Assembly (NCBI GenBank): GCA_903869595.1
Contig: CAIPZV010000077.1
Location: forward strand, 1-64,000
Direction: 5' to 3'
Origin: an uncultured beta proteobacterium
Lineage (GTDB): Bacteria > Pseudomonadota > Gammaproteobacteria > Burkholderiales > Burkholderiaceae_C
Length of the DNA stretch: 64,000 nucleotides
Both the position numbers and the translations under genes were made by a program. Numbering within the stretch: the first letter of the stretch is position 1; the number at the start of each line of letters is the position of its first letter. Shown here in pieces: positions 6,275 through 14,064 of the stretch. Below the pieces are notes generated by a model that was not told where the DNA came from, did not search any database, and saw nothing but the letters and a program-made list of their open reading frames with translations.

Positions 6275-6669
6275 AGGTGTTTTTGGACACCAATGTGTGG
6301 CTGTCCGCCACGGTGTTCTCCGGTTTGTGTGAAGCGATAGTGATGGAGTGCCATCAGCGCGATTGGCTACTCACCACGCCGCTAGTCCGGCAGGAAGCGC
6401 ACGAAGTGCTAGACCGCAAATTTGCGCAAGTGCTACAAGCGCGTGCTTTGTTTGATGCCATTTGGTCCGAAGCGGCCTGTGTGGCGGATGTGGCTAAACC
6501 GGCAGACGATAAGGACGCCCGCCTGGTCAGCGCCGCGCTTGCGGCAGGAGCAGATGTATTTGTGACCGGTGACCGCCGCGTTCTGGGCTGGGGAGCACAG
6601 GGGGCTATGCAGGTTTTGAGTCCCCGCGATGCCTGGACCTTGCTGTTTGCGCAAAGCAATCAGGCCTAA
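6271..6669 (+). CDS. PIN-domain ribonuclease toxin
   Basis: 132 residues. KVFLDTNVWLSA provides the first acidic residue and Asn of the PIN fold, KPADDKDARLVSAAL the middle acidic cluster, and DVFVTGDRRVLGW the last (TGD). This is the putative TA-system PIN family (COG1569-like). It would be a Mg-dependent endoribonuclease that is inactive while bound by its upstream partner. All active-site acidic residues appear intact, so the pair is probably functional. Confidence 0.9.
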   Translation: MKVFLDTNVWLSATVFSGLCEAIVMECHQRDWLLTTPLVRQEAHEVLDRKFAQVLQARALFDAIWSEAACVADVAKPADDKDARLVSAALAAGADVFVTGDRRVLGWGAQGAMQVLSPRDAWTLLFAQSNQA

Positions 6670-6694
6670 GCGGGGCCTACCCGCTAGCCGTGGC

Positions 6695-7393
6695 TTACCC
6701 CCGCGTATTCGCCTTGACCAAGTCCACGATAGCGGTGGCGATTTCTTCGATGGAGCGGCTGTGCTGGGGGTCGTCGAAGTAAAACAGCAGGTCGTGCGAA
6801 TACCAGCCGTAGCTTAAGGCGTGGGCGGTGCGCGCCAATGAGGTGATCTTGGCTTCGGGCAGCGCGGCGGACGACTGGCGCAGGGCCTCGGCCCAGATGT
6901 CTACAAATTCTTCATGCACTTTGCGCAGGGCTGTGGCCGATGACACCTGGCGCTCAAGCAGCAGCAGGGCGGTCCATTCTTTGGGCCTTGAGAAGCCAGC
7001 CTGCACCAGCGCCTGGAGCATCGCAGCGACCATGACCTGGGCGCTTTGGCCCGCATGCCGCGCCACGGCGGCACGCAGCACGATGGCGCTGTCCAGGCAG
7101 CGCTGGTGGATGGTGGAGGCGCCCAGGGCGCGCAGATTGGGCACGTAGTCGTAAAAAGTGCCGATGCCTACGCCGGCCACGGAAACCACCTCGCGGATGG
7201 TCATTTTTTCGAAGCCGCGTTCTATCAAAACCCGAACAAAGGCTTCCTGCAAGGCGCCCAGGGTAAATTGCGAACGGCTTTGTACGGGGGTTTTACGGGG
7301 GCGCGAGTCAGAATTTGCCTTATCCCCGTCTTTGGGTTTTAAAACCCGAACATTCATCATATTGATTTCCAATAGACTTTGCAGTTCGGCCAT
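6695..7393 (-). CDS. TetR family transcriptional regulator
   Basis: 232 residues. An N-terminal extension is followed by an HTH (LGALQEAFVRVLIERGFEKM then TIREVVSVAGVGIGTFYDYV, about 45-85), with the TetR hallmark GIGTFYDY in the recognition helix. The C-terminal domain is a helical ligand pocket. It is divergent from the AraC-like ORF and the membrane hydroxylase gene, so it probably controls them from the shared intergenic region. The MMNVRV start at about 7360 is an alternative. Its 3' end is partly duplicated at 5805-5840, which marks the edge of the accessory region. Confidence 0.9.
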   Translation of the reverse strand: MAELQSLLEINMMNVRVLKPKDGDKANSDSRPRKTPVQSRSQFTLGALQEAFVRVLIERGFEKMTIREVVSVAGVGIGTFYDYVPNLRALGASTIHQRCLDSAIVLRAAVARHAGQSAQVMVAAMLQALVQAGFSRPKEWTALLLLERQVSSATALRKVHEEFVDIWAEALRQSSAALPEAKITSLARTAHALSYGWYSHDLLFYFDDPQHSRSIEEIATAIVDLVKANTRG

Positions 7394-7424
7394 TGTGCAC
7401 GGAACTGGTTTATTCCAGTCAATT

Positions 7425-7730
7425 ATGTCTACTGAATTTCAATATTCTGGCGATATGACTTCCCCGCGCGAGCAGGTGGCGCAGCTATGCCATTGGATTG
7501 ACGACCATATTCATGAAGTTATTGGCTGGGACGATCTGACCCGCCAAAGCGGTATGGACCATAAATTAATCATGGCGAGCTTTAACAAGCACATGGCCAC
7601 CACACCCATGACCTGGATCCGCCAGCGGCGCGAGCAATTAAATACCCCCGCAGCAGCCCCCGCCGCAGAGGCGCACAGCATGGCCTTTTTGCTTAAAAGC
7701 ACACTAAGTTCCGATACAAAGCCCCATTGA
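7425..7730 (+). CDS. Short AraC-like HTH protein, apparently truncated
   Basis: 101 residues from ATG 7425. WIDDHIHEVIGWDDLTRQSG, then LIMASFNKHMATTPMTWIRQ, matches the first half of the AraC/XylS DNA-binding domain including the TTPMxxIRxxR helix. The second HTH is absent: after RRE the sequence becomes alanine-rich and ends. It is either a decayed regulator or a one-HTH fragment used as a small DNA-binding protein. It lies 37 bp before the hydroxylase gene and is probably co-transcribed. Confidence 0.6.
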   Translation: MSTEFQYSGDMTSPREQVAQLCHWIDDHIHEVIGWDDLTRQSGMDHKLIMASFNKHMATTPMTWIRQRREQLNTPAAAPAAEAHSMAFLLKSTLSSDTKPH

Positions 7731-7767
7731 ATGCTTTGCGGCACTGGCTTGAACTGGAAGATAAATA

Positions 7768-8664
7768 ATGAACCCTACGCAAATTCAAAATACCTTGGTC
7801 TTGTGTTTAATCCTTGGTTTTGCCACCATGGAGATCGTCAGCCGCCTGTACCACCGCAAGGTAAACGCCAGCGGTGACGATACCAAGCTAGAGCTTTTAA
7901 TGTTTATTAGTTTGCTCGCCATAACCCAGCCACTGGCGATTTTGGTGACGTCTAAATTAGGTAATACCTTTTTCCCCGATGCCAAAGGTGTGATTGCCGA
8001 TTGGCCGTGGTGGGCGATGGTCGGTATGCTGCTGGTGTTGGATGACCTGAGCCAGTATTGGTGGCACCGTTTGTCGCACACCACCTTTTTATGGCCGCTG
8101 CACCGTGCGCACCATTCGGCGCAGTACATGAGTATCCGCGTCACCTTTCGTAATAACTTTTTTTATTACCTGATGATGCCTGGCCTGTGGTTTGCCGGCG
8201 CGCTCTTATATGTGGGCGTGGGCGGTATCGTGTACGCGCTGTATGTGGTGGTGAAGTTAGCGGTAATCTTGGGCGCACACTGCGCCTGGCGCTGGGACCA
8301 GGCGTTGTACAAAATACCGGCGCTGCGCCCGCTGATGTGGGTGCTAGAGCGCACCATCTCCACCCCGGCCACGCACTGGGCGCACCACGCGATTACCAAT
8401 GCCGACGGCGTGGGCCATTACAAAGGCAATTTTGGCAATTTGCTGTTTATCTGGGACTTGATTTTTGGCAGCGCCCACATCACCCGCCAATACCCCGAAG
8501 AAGTAGGGCTGGCCGATGACCAGCGCTTCGGCCCGGAGCGCTGGTACCACCAGATGTTTTATCCGCTTTTTCAATCCAAGCGCGAACACAGCGCCCTGCG
8601 CTTTGGTGGCGAGATTTATGACGGGGATGCCACGCAGGTGCAGACCCCGGGCGTGGCGAACTAG
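7768..8664 (+). CDS. Membrane fatty acid hydroxylase/sterol desaturase family protein
   Basis: 298 residues with several hydrophobic segments. The di-iron histidine boxes of the superfamily are present in order: HRLSH (about 95), HRAHHS (about 109) and HWAHH (about 208). These enzymes use O2 at a membrane-embedded di-iron centre to hydroxylate or desaturate lipids. The exact substrate cannot be told from sequence. The neighbouring TetR and AraC-like genes suggest induction by a lipid or hydrophobic compound. Start ATG 7768 follows a short AT-rich leader. Confidence 0.9.
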   Translation: MNPTQIQNTLVLCLILGFATMEIVSRLYHRKVNASGDDTKLELLMFISLLAITQPLAILVTSKLGNTFFPDAKGVIADWPWWAMVGMLLVLDDLSQYWWHRLSHTTFLWPLHRAHHSAQYMSIRVTFRNNFFYYLMMPGLWFAGALLYVGVGGIVYALYVVVKLAVILGAHCAWRWDQALYKIPALRPLMWVLERTISTPATHWAHHAITNADGVGHYKGNFGNLLFIWDLIFGSAHITRQYPEEVGLADDQRFGPERWYHQMFYPLFQSKREHSALRFGGEIYDGDATQVQTPGVAN

Positions 8665-8791
8665 TTTCCCCACCCCACCCAAGGAAAAAGCAGACTGCAC
8701 TTGCGCGCAGCCTGCCCTTGCCTTTCCTTCTTCCGTCTTCCTTCATTCGACCGCTAACTTGCGTCTTTGGTCTTCCGTCTTCGCAATCGTT
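8665..8791. other. Convergent intergenic region
   Basis: 127 bp between two converging genes. A weak inverted repeat (GCAGACTGC with GCAGCCTGC around 8690-8715) lacks a T-run. No gene seen. Confidence 0.35.
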
Positions 8792-9148
8792 TTAGTGGCT
8801 GATCATCCACGGGCGTTTGTTGGCAAAGGACTTGGGCGCTTTGGGCTGGCCGTTGTCCATTTTGGAGCGGGCTTGCGCCAGTGCGCCGTCTTGTTTGCCC
8901 GAGCAGCATCCGCAGCCGCGCGGATGGCGAAAGCGCGAGGAGTGCTGCGGCTCGTGCCGCGCGCGCTCATTGGTCGCTTCCGCTATCCGCGTGAAGGGGT
9001 CCATATCCGCCAGCCTCGGTGCGCTGATCAGGACGCGGTCAGCGTCCTGGGCGCAGGCGGGGCAGGCGGCGGACTCTTCGCGCCGGGAAATGCTGCGTAT
9101 GGCCTCGAACGGGCCGCAGGCCAGGCATTCGTAGTCGTACAGCGGCAT
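8792..9148 (-). CDS. fmdB: FmdB family zinc-ribbon protein
   Basis: 118 residues. The start MPLYDYECLACGPFEAIRSI and the second CPAC knuckle form the FmdB-type zinc ribbon (CxxC...CxxC). A second Cys cluster, GCGCCSG, lies further in. FmdB proteins accompany formamidase genes and are proposed regulators; the role is not settled. It is last in the urtABCDE-fmdA operon, 17 bp after fmdA. The His-rich and Cys-rich middle may bind metal. Confidence 0.88.
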   Translation of the reverse strand: MPLYDYECLACGPFEAIRSISRREESAACPACAQDADRVLISAPRLADMDPFTRIAEATNERARHEPQHSSRFRHPRGCGCCSGKQDGALAQARSKMDNGQPKAPKSFANKRPWMISH

Positions 9149-9165
9149 AGGGGTGGGCCTTTCGT

Positions 9166-10398
9166 TTACTTGAGGTCCGGCGACAATGGCATGTCGATAC
9201 CGTGGAAGTTTTGCACCGCTGGCCCGGCGGCGCTGGGGTTGATGTCAAAGTCAAATATCTGCGTGGGTAGCCATAAGGTGGCGCAGGAGTTGGGTATGTC
9301 CACCACGCCGCTGATATGGCCTTGCACCGGCGCCGTGCCCAATATCGACAAGGCCTGCGCGCGGCTGTAGCCGAACTTGGTCATGTATTCGATAGCGTTC
9401 AGGCAGGCTTGGCGGTAGGCCACGTTCACGTCCAGGTAGTGCTGCTTGCCGTGCTCATCGACCGAGATGCCTTCGAAGATGATGTAGTCGTTGTACTGCG
9501 GCGTCATCGGGCTGGGCTTGAATATAGGGTTCTTGATGCCGTAGGTCGCCATGCCGCCTTTGAGGATGGACACGCGCATATGCACCCAACCGGCCATTTC
9601 GATCGCGCCGCAGAAGGTGATCTCGCCATCGCCCTGGCTAAAGTGCAGATCGCCCACGCTCAGGCCAGCGCCATCGACATAGACCGGGAAGTAGATCTTC
9701 GATCCGCGTGACAAGTCTTTGATGTCGCAGTTGCCGCCATGCTCGCGCGGGGGCACGGTGCGTGCGCCTTCGGCAGCGGCTTTGGCTTTGGCATCGCCTT
9801 TGAGGCGGCCCATGTGCGCGGTGCTGGGGAAGGGCGCGTTGGCCAAAGGTGGCACGCGGTCTGGCTCGGTGGCGATGAGGCCCACTTCGCGCTCGTTCCA
9901 TTTGCCTAGCAAGGACGGGTCAGGCAGGCAGCCGATCAGGCCGGGGTGGATCAGGCCGGCATAGCGCACGCCGGGCACATGGCGCGAGTGGGTGAACATG
10001 CCTTGGATGTCCCAGATGGACTTTTGCGCTTGGGGGAAGTGGTCGGTCAGGAAGCCGCCGCCATTTTTCTTGGAGAAAAATCCGTTAAAGCCCCACATCG
10101 ATTCTTGCTTAGCGCCGATATCCAGCAGCTCAACGACCAGCAGGTCGCCAGGCTTGGCACCTTTGACGCCAACCGGGCCGCTCAAAAAGTGGACGATAGA
10201 CAGGTCGATGTCGCGCACGTCGTCCGCGCTGTTGTTGTTCTTGATGAAGCCGCCGGTCCAGTCGTAGGTTTCCAGCACGAAGTCGTCGCCGGGGTTGACC
10301 CAGGTGGCCATGGGGATGTCCGGGTGCCAACGGTTGTGGATGTTTTCGTTTTCGTAGGGCGATTGGTTGAGGTCAACCTTGATGAGAGTTTCCGGCAT
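9166..10398 (-). CDS. fmdA: Formamidase (acetamidase/formamidase family)
   Basis: 410 residues, the usual length for FmdA of Methylophilus type. Family stretches seen include PYENENIHNRWHPDIPMA, VKPGDLLVVELLD-like AKPGDLLVVELLD, a WDIQGMFTHSRHVPG segment and PPREHGGNCDIKDLSRGS. It hydrolyses formamide, and possibly other short aliphatic amides, to ammonia and the acid in the cytoplasm. It follows the five-gene urea/short-amide ABC transporter on the same strand, so uptake and hydrolysis are coupled for nitrogen supply. Confidence 0.95.
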   Translation of the reverse strand: MPETLIKVDLNQSPYENENIHNRWHPDIPMATWVNPGDDFVLETYDWTGGFIKNNNSADDVRDIDLSIVHFLSGPVGVKGAKPGDLLVVELLDIGAKQESMWGFNGFFSKKNGGGFLTDHFPQAQKSIWDIQGMFTHSRHVPGVRYAGLIHPGLIGCLPDPSLLGKWNEREVGLIATEPDRVPPLANAPFPSTAHMGRLKGDAKAKAAAEGARTVPPREHGGNCDIKDLSRGSKIYFPVYVDGAGLSVGDLHFSQGDGEITFCGAIEMAGWVHMRVSILKGGMATYGIKNPIFKPSPMTPQYNDYIIFEGISVDEHGKQHYLDVNVAYRQACLNAIEYMTKFGYSRAQALSILGTAPVQGHISGVVDIPNSCATLWLPTQIFDFDINPSAAGPAVQNFHGIDMPLSPDLK

Positions 10399-10445
10399 GC
10401 TGAGGCTCCTTAGGTGGTGGGTGAGGGTGGGTGGGGGAAGGGAAA

Positions 10446-11135
10446 TCAGACCGAAAGCATTTTTCGGATGTGGGCGGTGTCGGTGGAGGCGCGCGGGCTT
10501 TCGTGCACCAGGCGTCCGCCCTCGATAACGAAGAGGCGGTCGGCCACGTCCAGCGCAAAGCTGAGCACTTGCTCAGACACGACGATGGAAATCTTGCGCG
10601 TCTCGCGGATGCGATTGAGCGCGCGGGCAATGTCTTTGATGATGGAGGGCTGTATGCCTTCGGTGGGTTCGTCCAGCAGCAGCACTTTGGGGTTGCTGAC
10701 CAGGGCGCGGGCAATCGCCAGTTGTTGTTGTTGCCCGCCCGATAGGTTGCCGCCTTTGCGGCTGCGCATATCGTGCAGCACCGGAAAGAGTTCGTAAATT
10801 TCATCGGGCACGGTTTTGAGCTGCGATTGCTCCATGCCGGTCTCGATGTTTTCCAGCACCGTGAGGTTGGGGAAGATCATGCGGCCCTGGGGCACATAGG
10901 CCACGCCGCGCGCTACGCGCTGGTAGCTTTCTTCTTGCGATATTTCCTGGCCGTCGATGGTGATGGTGCCGGCCTTGACCGGTAGGATGCCAATCAGCGC
11001 TTTGAACAGCGTGGTTTTGCCCATGCCGTTGCGGCCCATGATGGCAATGGTTTCGTTAGGCTTGGCGGTGAAGCTGACGCCATGCAAGGCCTCGCTTTGG
11101 CCGTAGCTGACATGCAGGTCGGTGACTTTAAGCAT
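10446..11135 (-). CDS. urtE: Urea/short-chain amide ABC transporter ATPase UrtE
   Basis: 229 residues. Walker A GRNGMGKTTL, signature LSGGQQQQL and Walker B VLLLDEPTEG are intact. LivF-type ATPases of this size with an EGIQPSII segment are typical of UrtE/FmdF. It energises import together with UrtD. The gene sits between urtD and fmdA in the operon. Confidence 0.93.
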   Translation of the reverse strand: MLKVTDLHVSYGQSEALHGVSFTAKPNETIAIMGRNGMGKTTLFKALIGILPVKAGTITIDGQEISQEESYQRVARGVAYVPQGRMIFPNLTVLENIETGMEQSQLKTVPDEIYELFPVLHDMRSRKGGNLSGGQQQQLAIARALVSNPKVLLLDEPTEGIQPSIIKDIARALNRIRETRKISIVVSEQVLSFALDVADRLFVIEGGRLVHESPRASTDTAHIRKMLSV

Positions 11136-11144
11136 GGTGTGTCC

Positions 11145-11888
11145 TCAATGGCCCAGGTAAACGTCGATCACGCGCGGGTCGGCCTGGACGTCTTCCATGG
11201 CGCCCTCGGCCAAAATTTTTCCTTGGTGCATGACGGTGACCTTGTGTGCAATTTGTTTGACGAAGTTCATGTCGTGCTCAATCACGATCATGGAGCGGCC
11301 TTTGCAGATGCGGTTGAGCAGCTCGGCGGTGAGTTCGCGCTCGCGCACGCTCATGCCGGCAATGGGCTCGTCCAGCATCAGCAGTTCGGGGTCTTGCATC
11401 AAGAGCATGCCGATTTCTAGCCACTGCTTTTGCCCGTGCGAGAGTAGGCCCGCTTCGATGGCCAATACATCTTGCAGGCCGATTTCTTCGGCCACGGCTT
11501 GCATGCGTTCGCGTACCTGGGGCGTGCAGGTAAAGGCCAGCGCGCCAAACACGCCGCGCCCGCTGGGATACGACACTTCCAGGTTTTGAAAGACGCTTAA
11601 GTTTTCGTAAATAGAGGGCGTTTGAAATTTGCGCCCGATACCGGCTCGCACAATTTTGTGTTCGGCCTCTTTGCTGATTTCCTGGTTCTTAAAGCGGATG
11701 CTGCCGCTGGTGGCGCGGGTACGGCCACAGATCAAATCGAGCAAAGTGGTTTTGCCAGCGCCGTTGGGGCCGATGATGACGCGCAGTTCGTCTTTTTCTA
11801 CTTGCAGGTTGAGGGACTCGATGGCGTTAAAGCCGTCGAATGCGACCGTCAGCTTCTCGATGGTCAGTACGTTGTTGGTAGTGCTCAC
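11145..11888 (-). CDS. urtD: Urea/short-chain amide ABC transporter ATPase UrtD
   Basis: 247 residues from GTG 11888, preceded by GGAGAA; the longer frame to 12110 is only a shadow of urtC. Walker A GPNGAGKTTL, signature LSHGQKQWLEIG and Walker B LLMLDEPIAGM mark a LivG-type ATPase; the LSHGQKQWLEI form is characteristic of UrtD. It pairs with UrtE to power the UrtB/UrtC pore. It begins 13 bp after the urtC stop. Confidence 0.95.
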   Translation of the reverse strand: MSTTNNVLTIEKLTVAFDGFNAIESLNLQVEKDELRVIIGPNGAGKTTLLDLICGRTRATSGSIRFKNQEISKEAEHKIVRAGIGRKFQTPSIYENLSVFQNLEVSYPSGRGVFGALAFTCTPQVRERMQAVAEEIGLQDVLAIEAGLLSHGQKQWLEIGMLLMQDPELLMLDEPIAGMSVRERELTAELLNRICKGRSMIVIEHDMNFVKQIAHKVTVMHQGKILAEGAMEDVQADPRVIDVYLGH

Positions 11889-11901
11889 GTTCTTCTCCGG
11901 C

Positions 11902-13011
11902 TTAGGACTGGGCACTGGGGCCGGCGGACAAGCCCATGCGCTTGCGCAACCAGGGGCGTATGCGGGTGTTGTAAACGCCGGCCAGGCCATCGGGGAAGGC
12001 CAGCACCACGGCGATAAACATAGCGGCCATGGCAAACAGCCACAGGTCTGGGAAGCGCTCGGAGAAATAGGTTTTGCCAAAGTTGACCAAGAGCGTGCCC
12101 CAGACCGCACCGATCAGTGACATGCGCCCGCCCACTGCGGCAAAGATGACCAGCTCGATACTGGGCACGATGCCCAGCAGCGTGGGCGACATAAAGCCCA
12201 CTTGCAGGGTAAACAGCGCGCCGCCTATGCCCGAGAGCATGGCCGCCAGGCAAAAGGCGAACACGCGGAAAGAGGCGACGTCGTAGCCCGAAAAACGTAC
12301 CCGGTCCTCTTTGTCGCGCATAGCCAGTAGCAGGGTGCCCAGCTTGCTGCGCTGAATCCAGGCGCAGCCTGTGATGGTGATCAAGAGCAGCACCACGGTG
12401 AAGTAATAGAGGATGACTTTGGCGCTGTCGGTGCGGGTGTCCCAGCCGAGCACGGTTTTGAGGTCGGTCATGCCGTTGAGGCCGCCGGTATAGCCTTGCT
12501 GGCCGATGATGAGCACCGTCATGATCAGCGCCACGGCCTGCGTGATGATGGCGAAATACACGCCACCAATGCGCCTGCGGAACAAGGCATAGCCCATCAG
12601 GAAAGCAAAGAGCGTGGGCACCAGCAAGATAGCAATGATGGTGAAGGGCAATGACTTGAAAGGCAGCCACCAAGTAGGTAGGGCGGTAAGCGAGTTCCAG
12701 TCCATAAAGTCCGGGATGCCGGGCGTGGATTGGATGCTGGTGGTCACCGGATCGGAAGCTTCGAGCTTGAGAAACATCGCCATGCAATAGCCGCCCAGGC
12801 CGAAGAAAACGCCCTGGCCCAAGCTGAGCACGCCGCCGTAGCCCCAGAGCATGACCAGGCCGAGGGCCACGAAGGAATAGCTGAGGTACTTGCCCAGCAG
12901 ATTCAGGCGAAACATGTCCAGCGTCATCGGGAAGACTACCAGCAGGATGAAGGCGAGCAGCAACAGGCCGCCTAATGATTTGCGTTGGAACCAGTCGAAG
13001 ATTGCGGTCAT
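11902..13011 (-). CDS. urtC: Urea/short-chain amide ABC transporter permease UrtC
   Basis: 369 residues from ATG 13011 (MTAIFDWFQRK); upstream in-frame codons belong to the urtB region. Many hydrophobic helices and a LivM-type core (VMLWGYGGVLSLGQGVFFGLGG, split at about residue 75) are seen. UrtC forms half of the inner-membrane channel. It overlaps nothing with this start and lies 49 bp after urtB. Confidence 0.93.
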   Translation of the reverse strand: MTAIFDWFQRKSLGGLLLLAFILLVVFPMTLDMFRLNLLGKYLSYSFVALGLVMLWGYGGVLSLGQGVFFGLGGYCMAMFLKLEASDPVTTSIQSTPGIPDFMDWNSLTALPTWWLPFKSLPFTIIAILLVPTLFAFLMGYALFRRRIGGVYFAIITQAVALIMTVLIIGQQGYTGGLNGMTDLKTVLGWDTRTDSAKVILYYFTVVLLLITITGCAWIQRSKLGTLLLAMRDKEDRVRFSGYDVASFRVFAFCLAAMLSGIGGALFTLQVGFMSPTLLGIVPSIELVIFAAVGGRMSLIGAVWGTLLVNFGKTYFSERFPDLWLFAMAAMFIAVVLAFPDGLAGVYNTRIRPWLRKRMGLSAGPSAQS

Positions 13012-13060
13012 GGGTGTGCCTGTGCGGGGGGTGGATTCAGCGGGGACTCGGGGCAGGCCA

Positions 13061-13975
13061 TCAGCGGCGCACCTTGGAGGCAAACAGGCCTTGCGGGCGG
13101 AACATAAGAATCAAAACAATGGCCGAATAGGTCAACACGCGGCCGTTGGAGCCGTCCATGAAGAATTCGCTGATGGCCTGGGTCTGCGCGATCAGGAAGG
13201 CCGAGATCACGGTGCCAAACAGGTTGGCAGTGCCACCGAAGGTGACGACTAAAAACGAGTCCACGATGTACAGCGAGCCGCTAGTAGGGCCCGTAGAGCC
13301 GATGGTGGTAAAGGCCGCGCCTGCAATACCGGCGATGCCGCTGCCGATGGCAAAGGTGAGGCGGTCGGTCTTGCGCGTGTTGATGCCGGTGGCGTTGGCC
13401 ATGGGCCGGTTGGCCACGGTAGCGCGCACGCGCAGGCCCCAACGGGAATGGTTCAGGGCCATGATGACGCAGCCAGTAACGAGAATGGTCAAACCCATGA
13501 CGAACAAGCCGTTAATCGGGATGTCCAGGCCTTCGACCGGGGTGAGCGAGCCCATGATCCAGTCGGGCAAAGTGCCGCTCACTTCTTTACCGCCAAAGGT
13601 GGAGCGAAAGACTTGCTGCATGCCTAAGGACACGCCCCAGGTGGCCAGTAGGGTATCGAGCGGACGTTTGTAGAGGTGGCGGATGACGGTCCATTCGAGC
13701 GCCCAACCGGCCACGAAGGCCAGCCCAAAGGCGATGAGGATGGCAATGGGAAAGTAGTAGGGCAGGAGCGTAGGCATGTGCAGCTCGACCACGCGCGAGG
13801 AAACATAAATCGTGTAGGCGCCAATCGTCATGAACTCGCCATGGGCCATGTTGATCACGCCCATTTGCCCGAAGATGATGGCCAGGCCCAGGCCCATGAG
13901 CAAGAGCACGGCAAACAGGCTCAGGCCTGAGAAGCCTTGCATGAGGCCAATGTTGAGCATTTCGGAAAAGGTCAT
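13061..13975 (-). CDS. urtB: Urea/short-chain amide ABC transporter permease UrtB
   Basis: 304 residues, LivH-type permease with about eight membrane segments. FGQMGVINMAHGEFMTIGAY is the conserved LivH/UrtB core. It forms the other half of the channel. Between it and urtA is a strong hairpin that may set the ratio of receptor to membrane components. Confidence 0.94.
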   Translation of the reverse strand: MTFSEMLNIGLMQGFSGLSLFAVLLLMGLGLAIIFGQMGVINMAHGEFMTIGAYTIYVSSRVVELHMPTLLPYYFPIAILIAFGLAFVAGWALEWTVIRHLYKRPLDTLLATWGVSLGMQQVFRSTFGGKEVSGTLPDWIMGSLTPVEGLDIPINGLFVMGLTILVTGCVIMALNHSRWGLRVRATVANRPMANATGINTRKTDRLTFAIGSGIAGIAGAAFTTIGSTGPTSGSLYIVDSFLVVTFGGTANLFGTVISAFLIAQTQAISEFFMDGSNGRVLTYSAIVLILMFRPQGLFASKVRR

Positions 13976-14015
13976 GGGAAGGTGTCCATCTGGCGCAATA
14001 ACTAGGCAAGCGGGC

Positions 14016-14047
14016 CCCGGACGCAGCCCTTGCGGGTAGCGTCCGGG
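14016..14047 (-). promoter_or_regulatory. Intercistronic hairpin between urtA and urtB
   Basis: CCCGGACGC (14016-14024) pairs perfectly with GCGTCCGGG (14039-14047), nine GC-rich pairs, and the loop can add a CCC/GGG pairing. No T-run follows on the minus strand. Such stem-loops after a solute-receptor gene commonly stabilise its mRNA or partly terminate it so that receptor exceeds permease. A second 12-bp palindrome, GAGTCCGGACTC, abuts it at 14047-14058. Confidence 0.7.
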
Positions 14048-14064
14048 AGTCCGGACTCAGGGGA

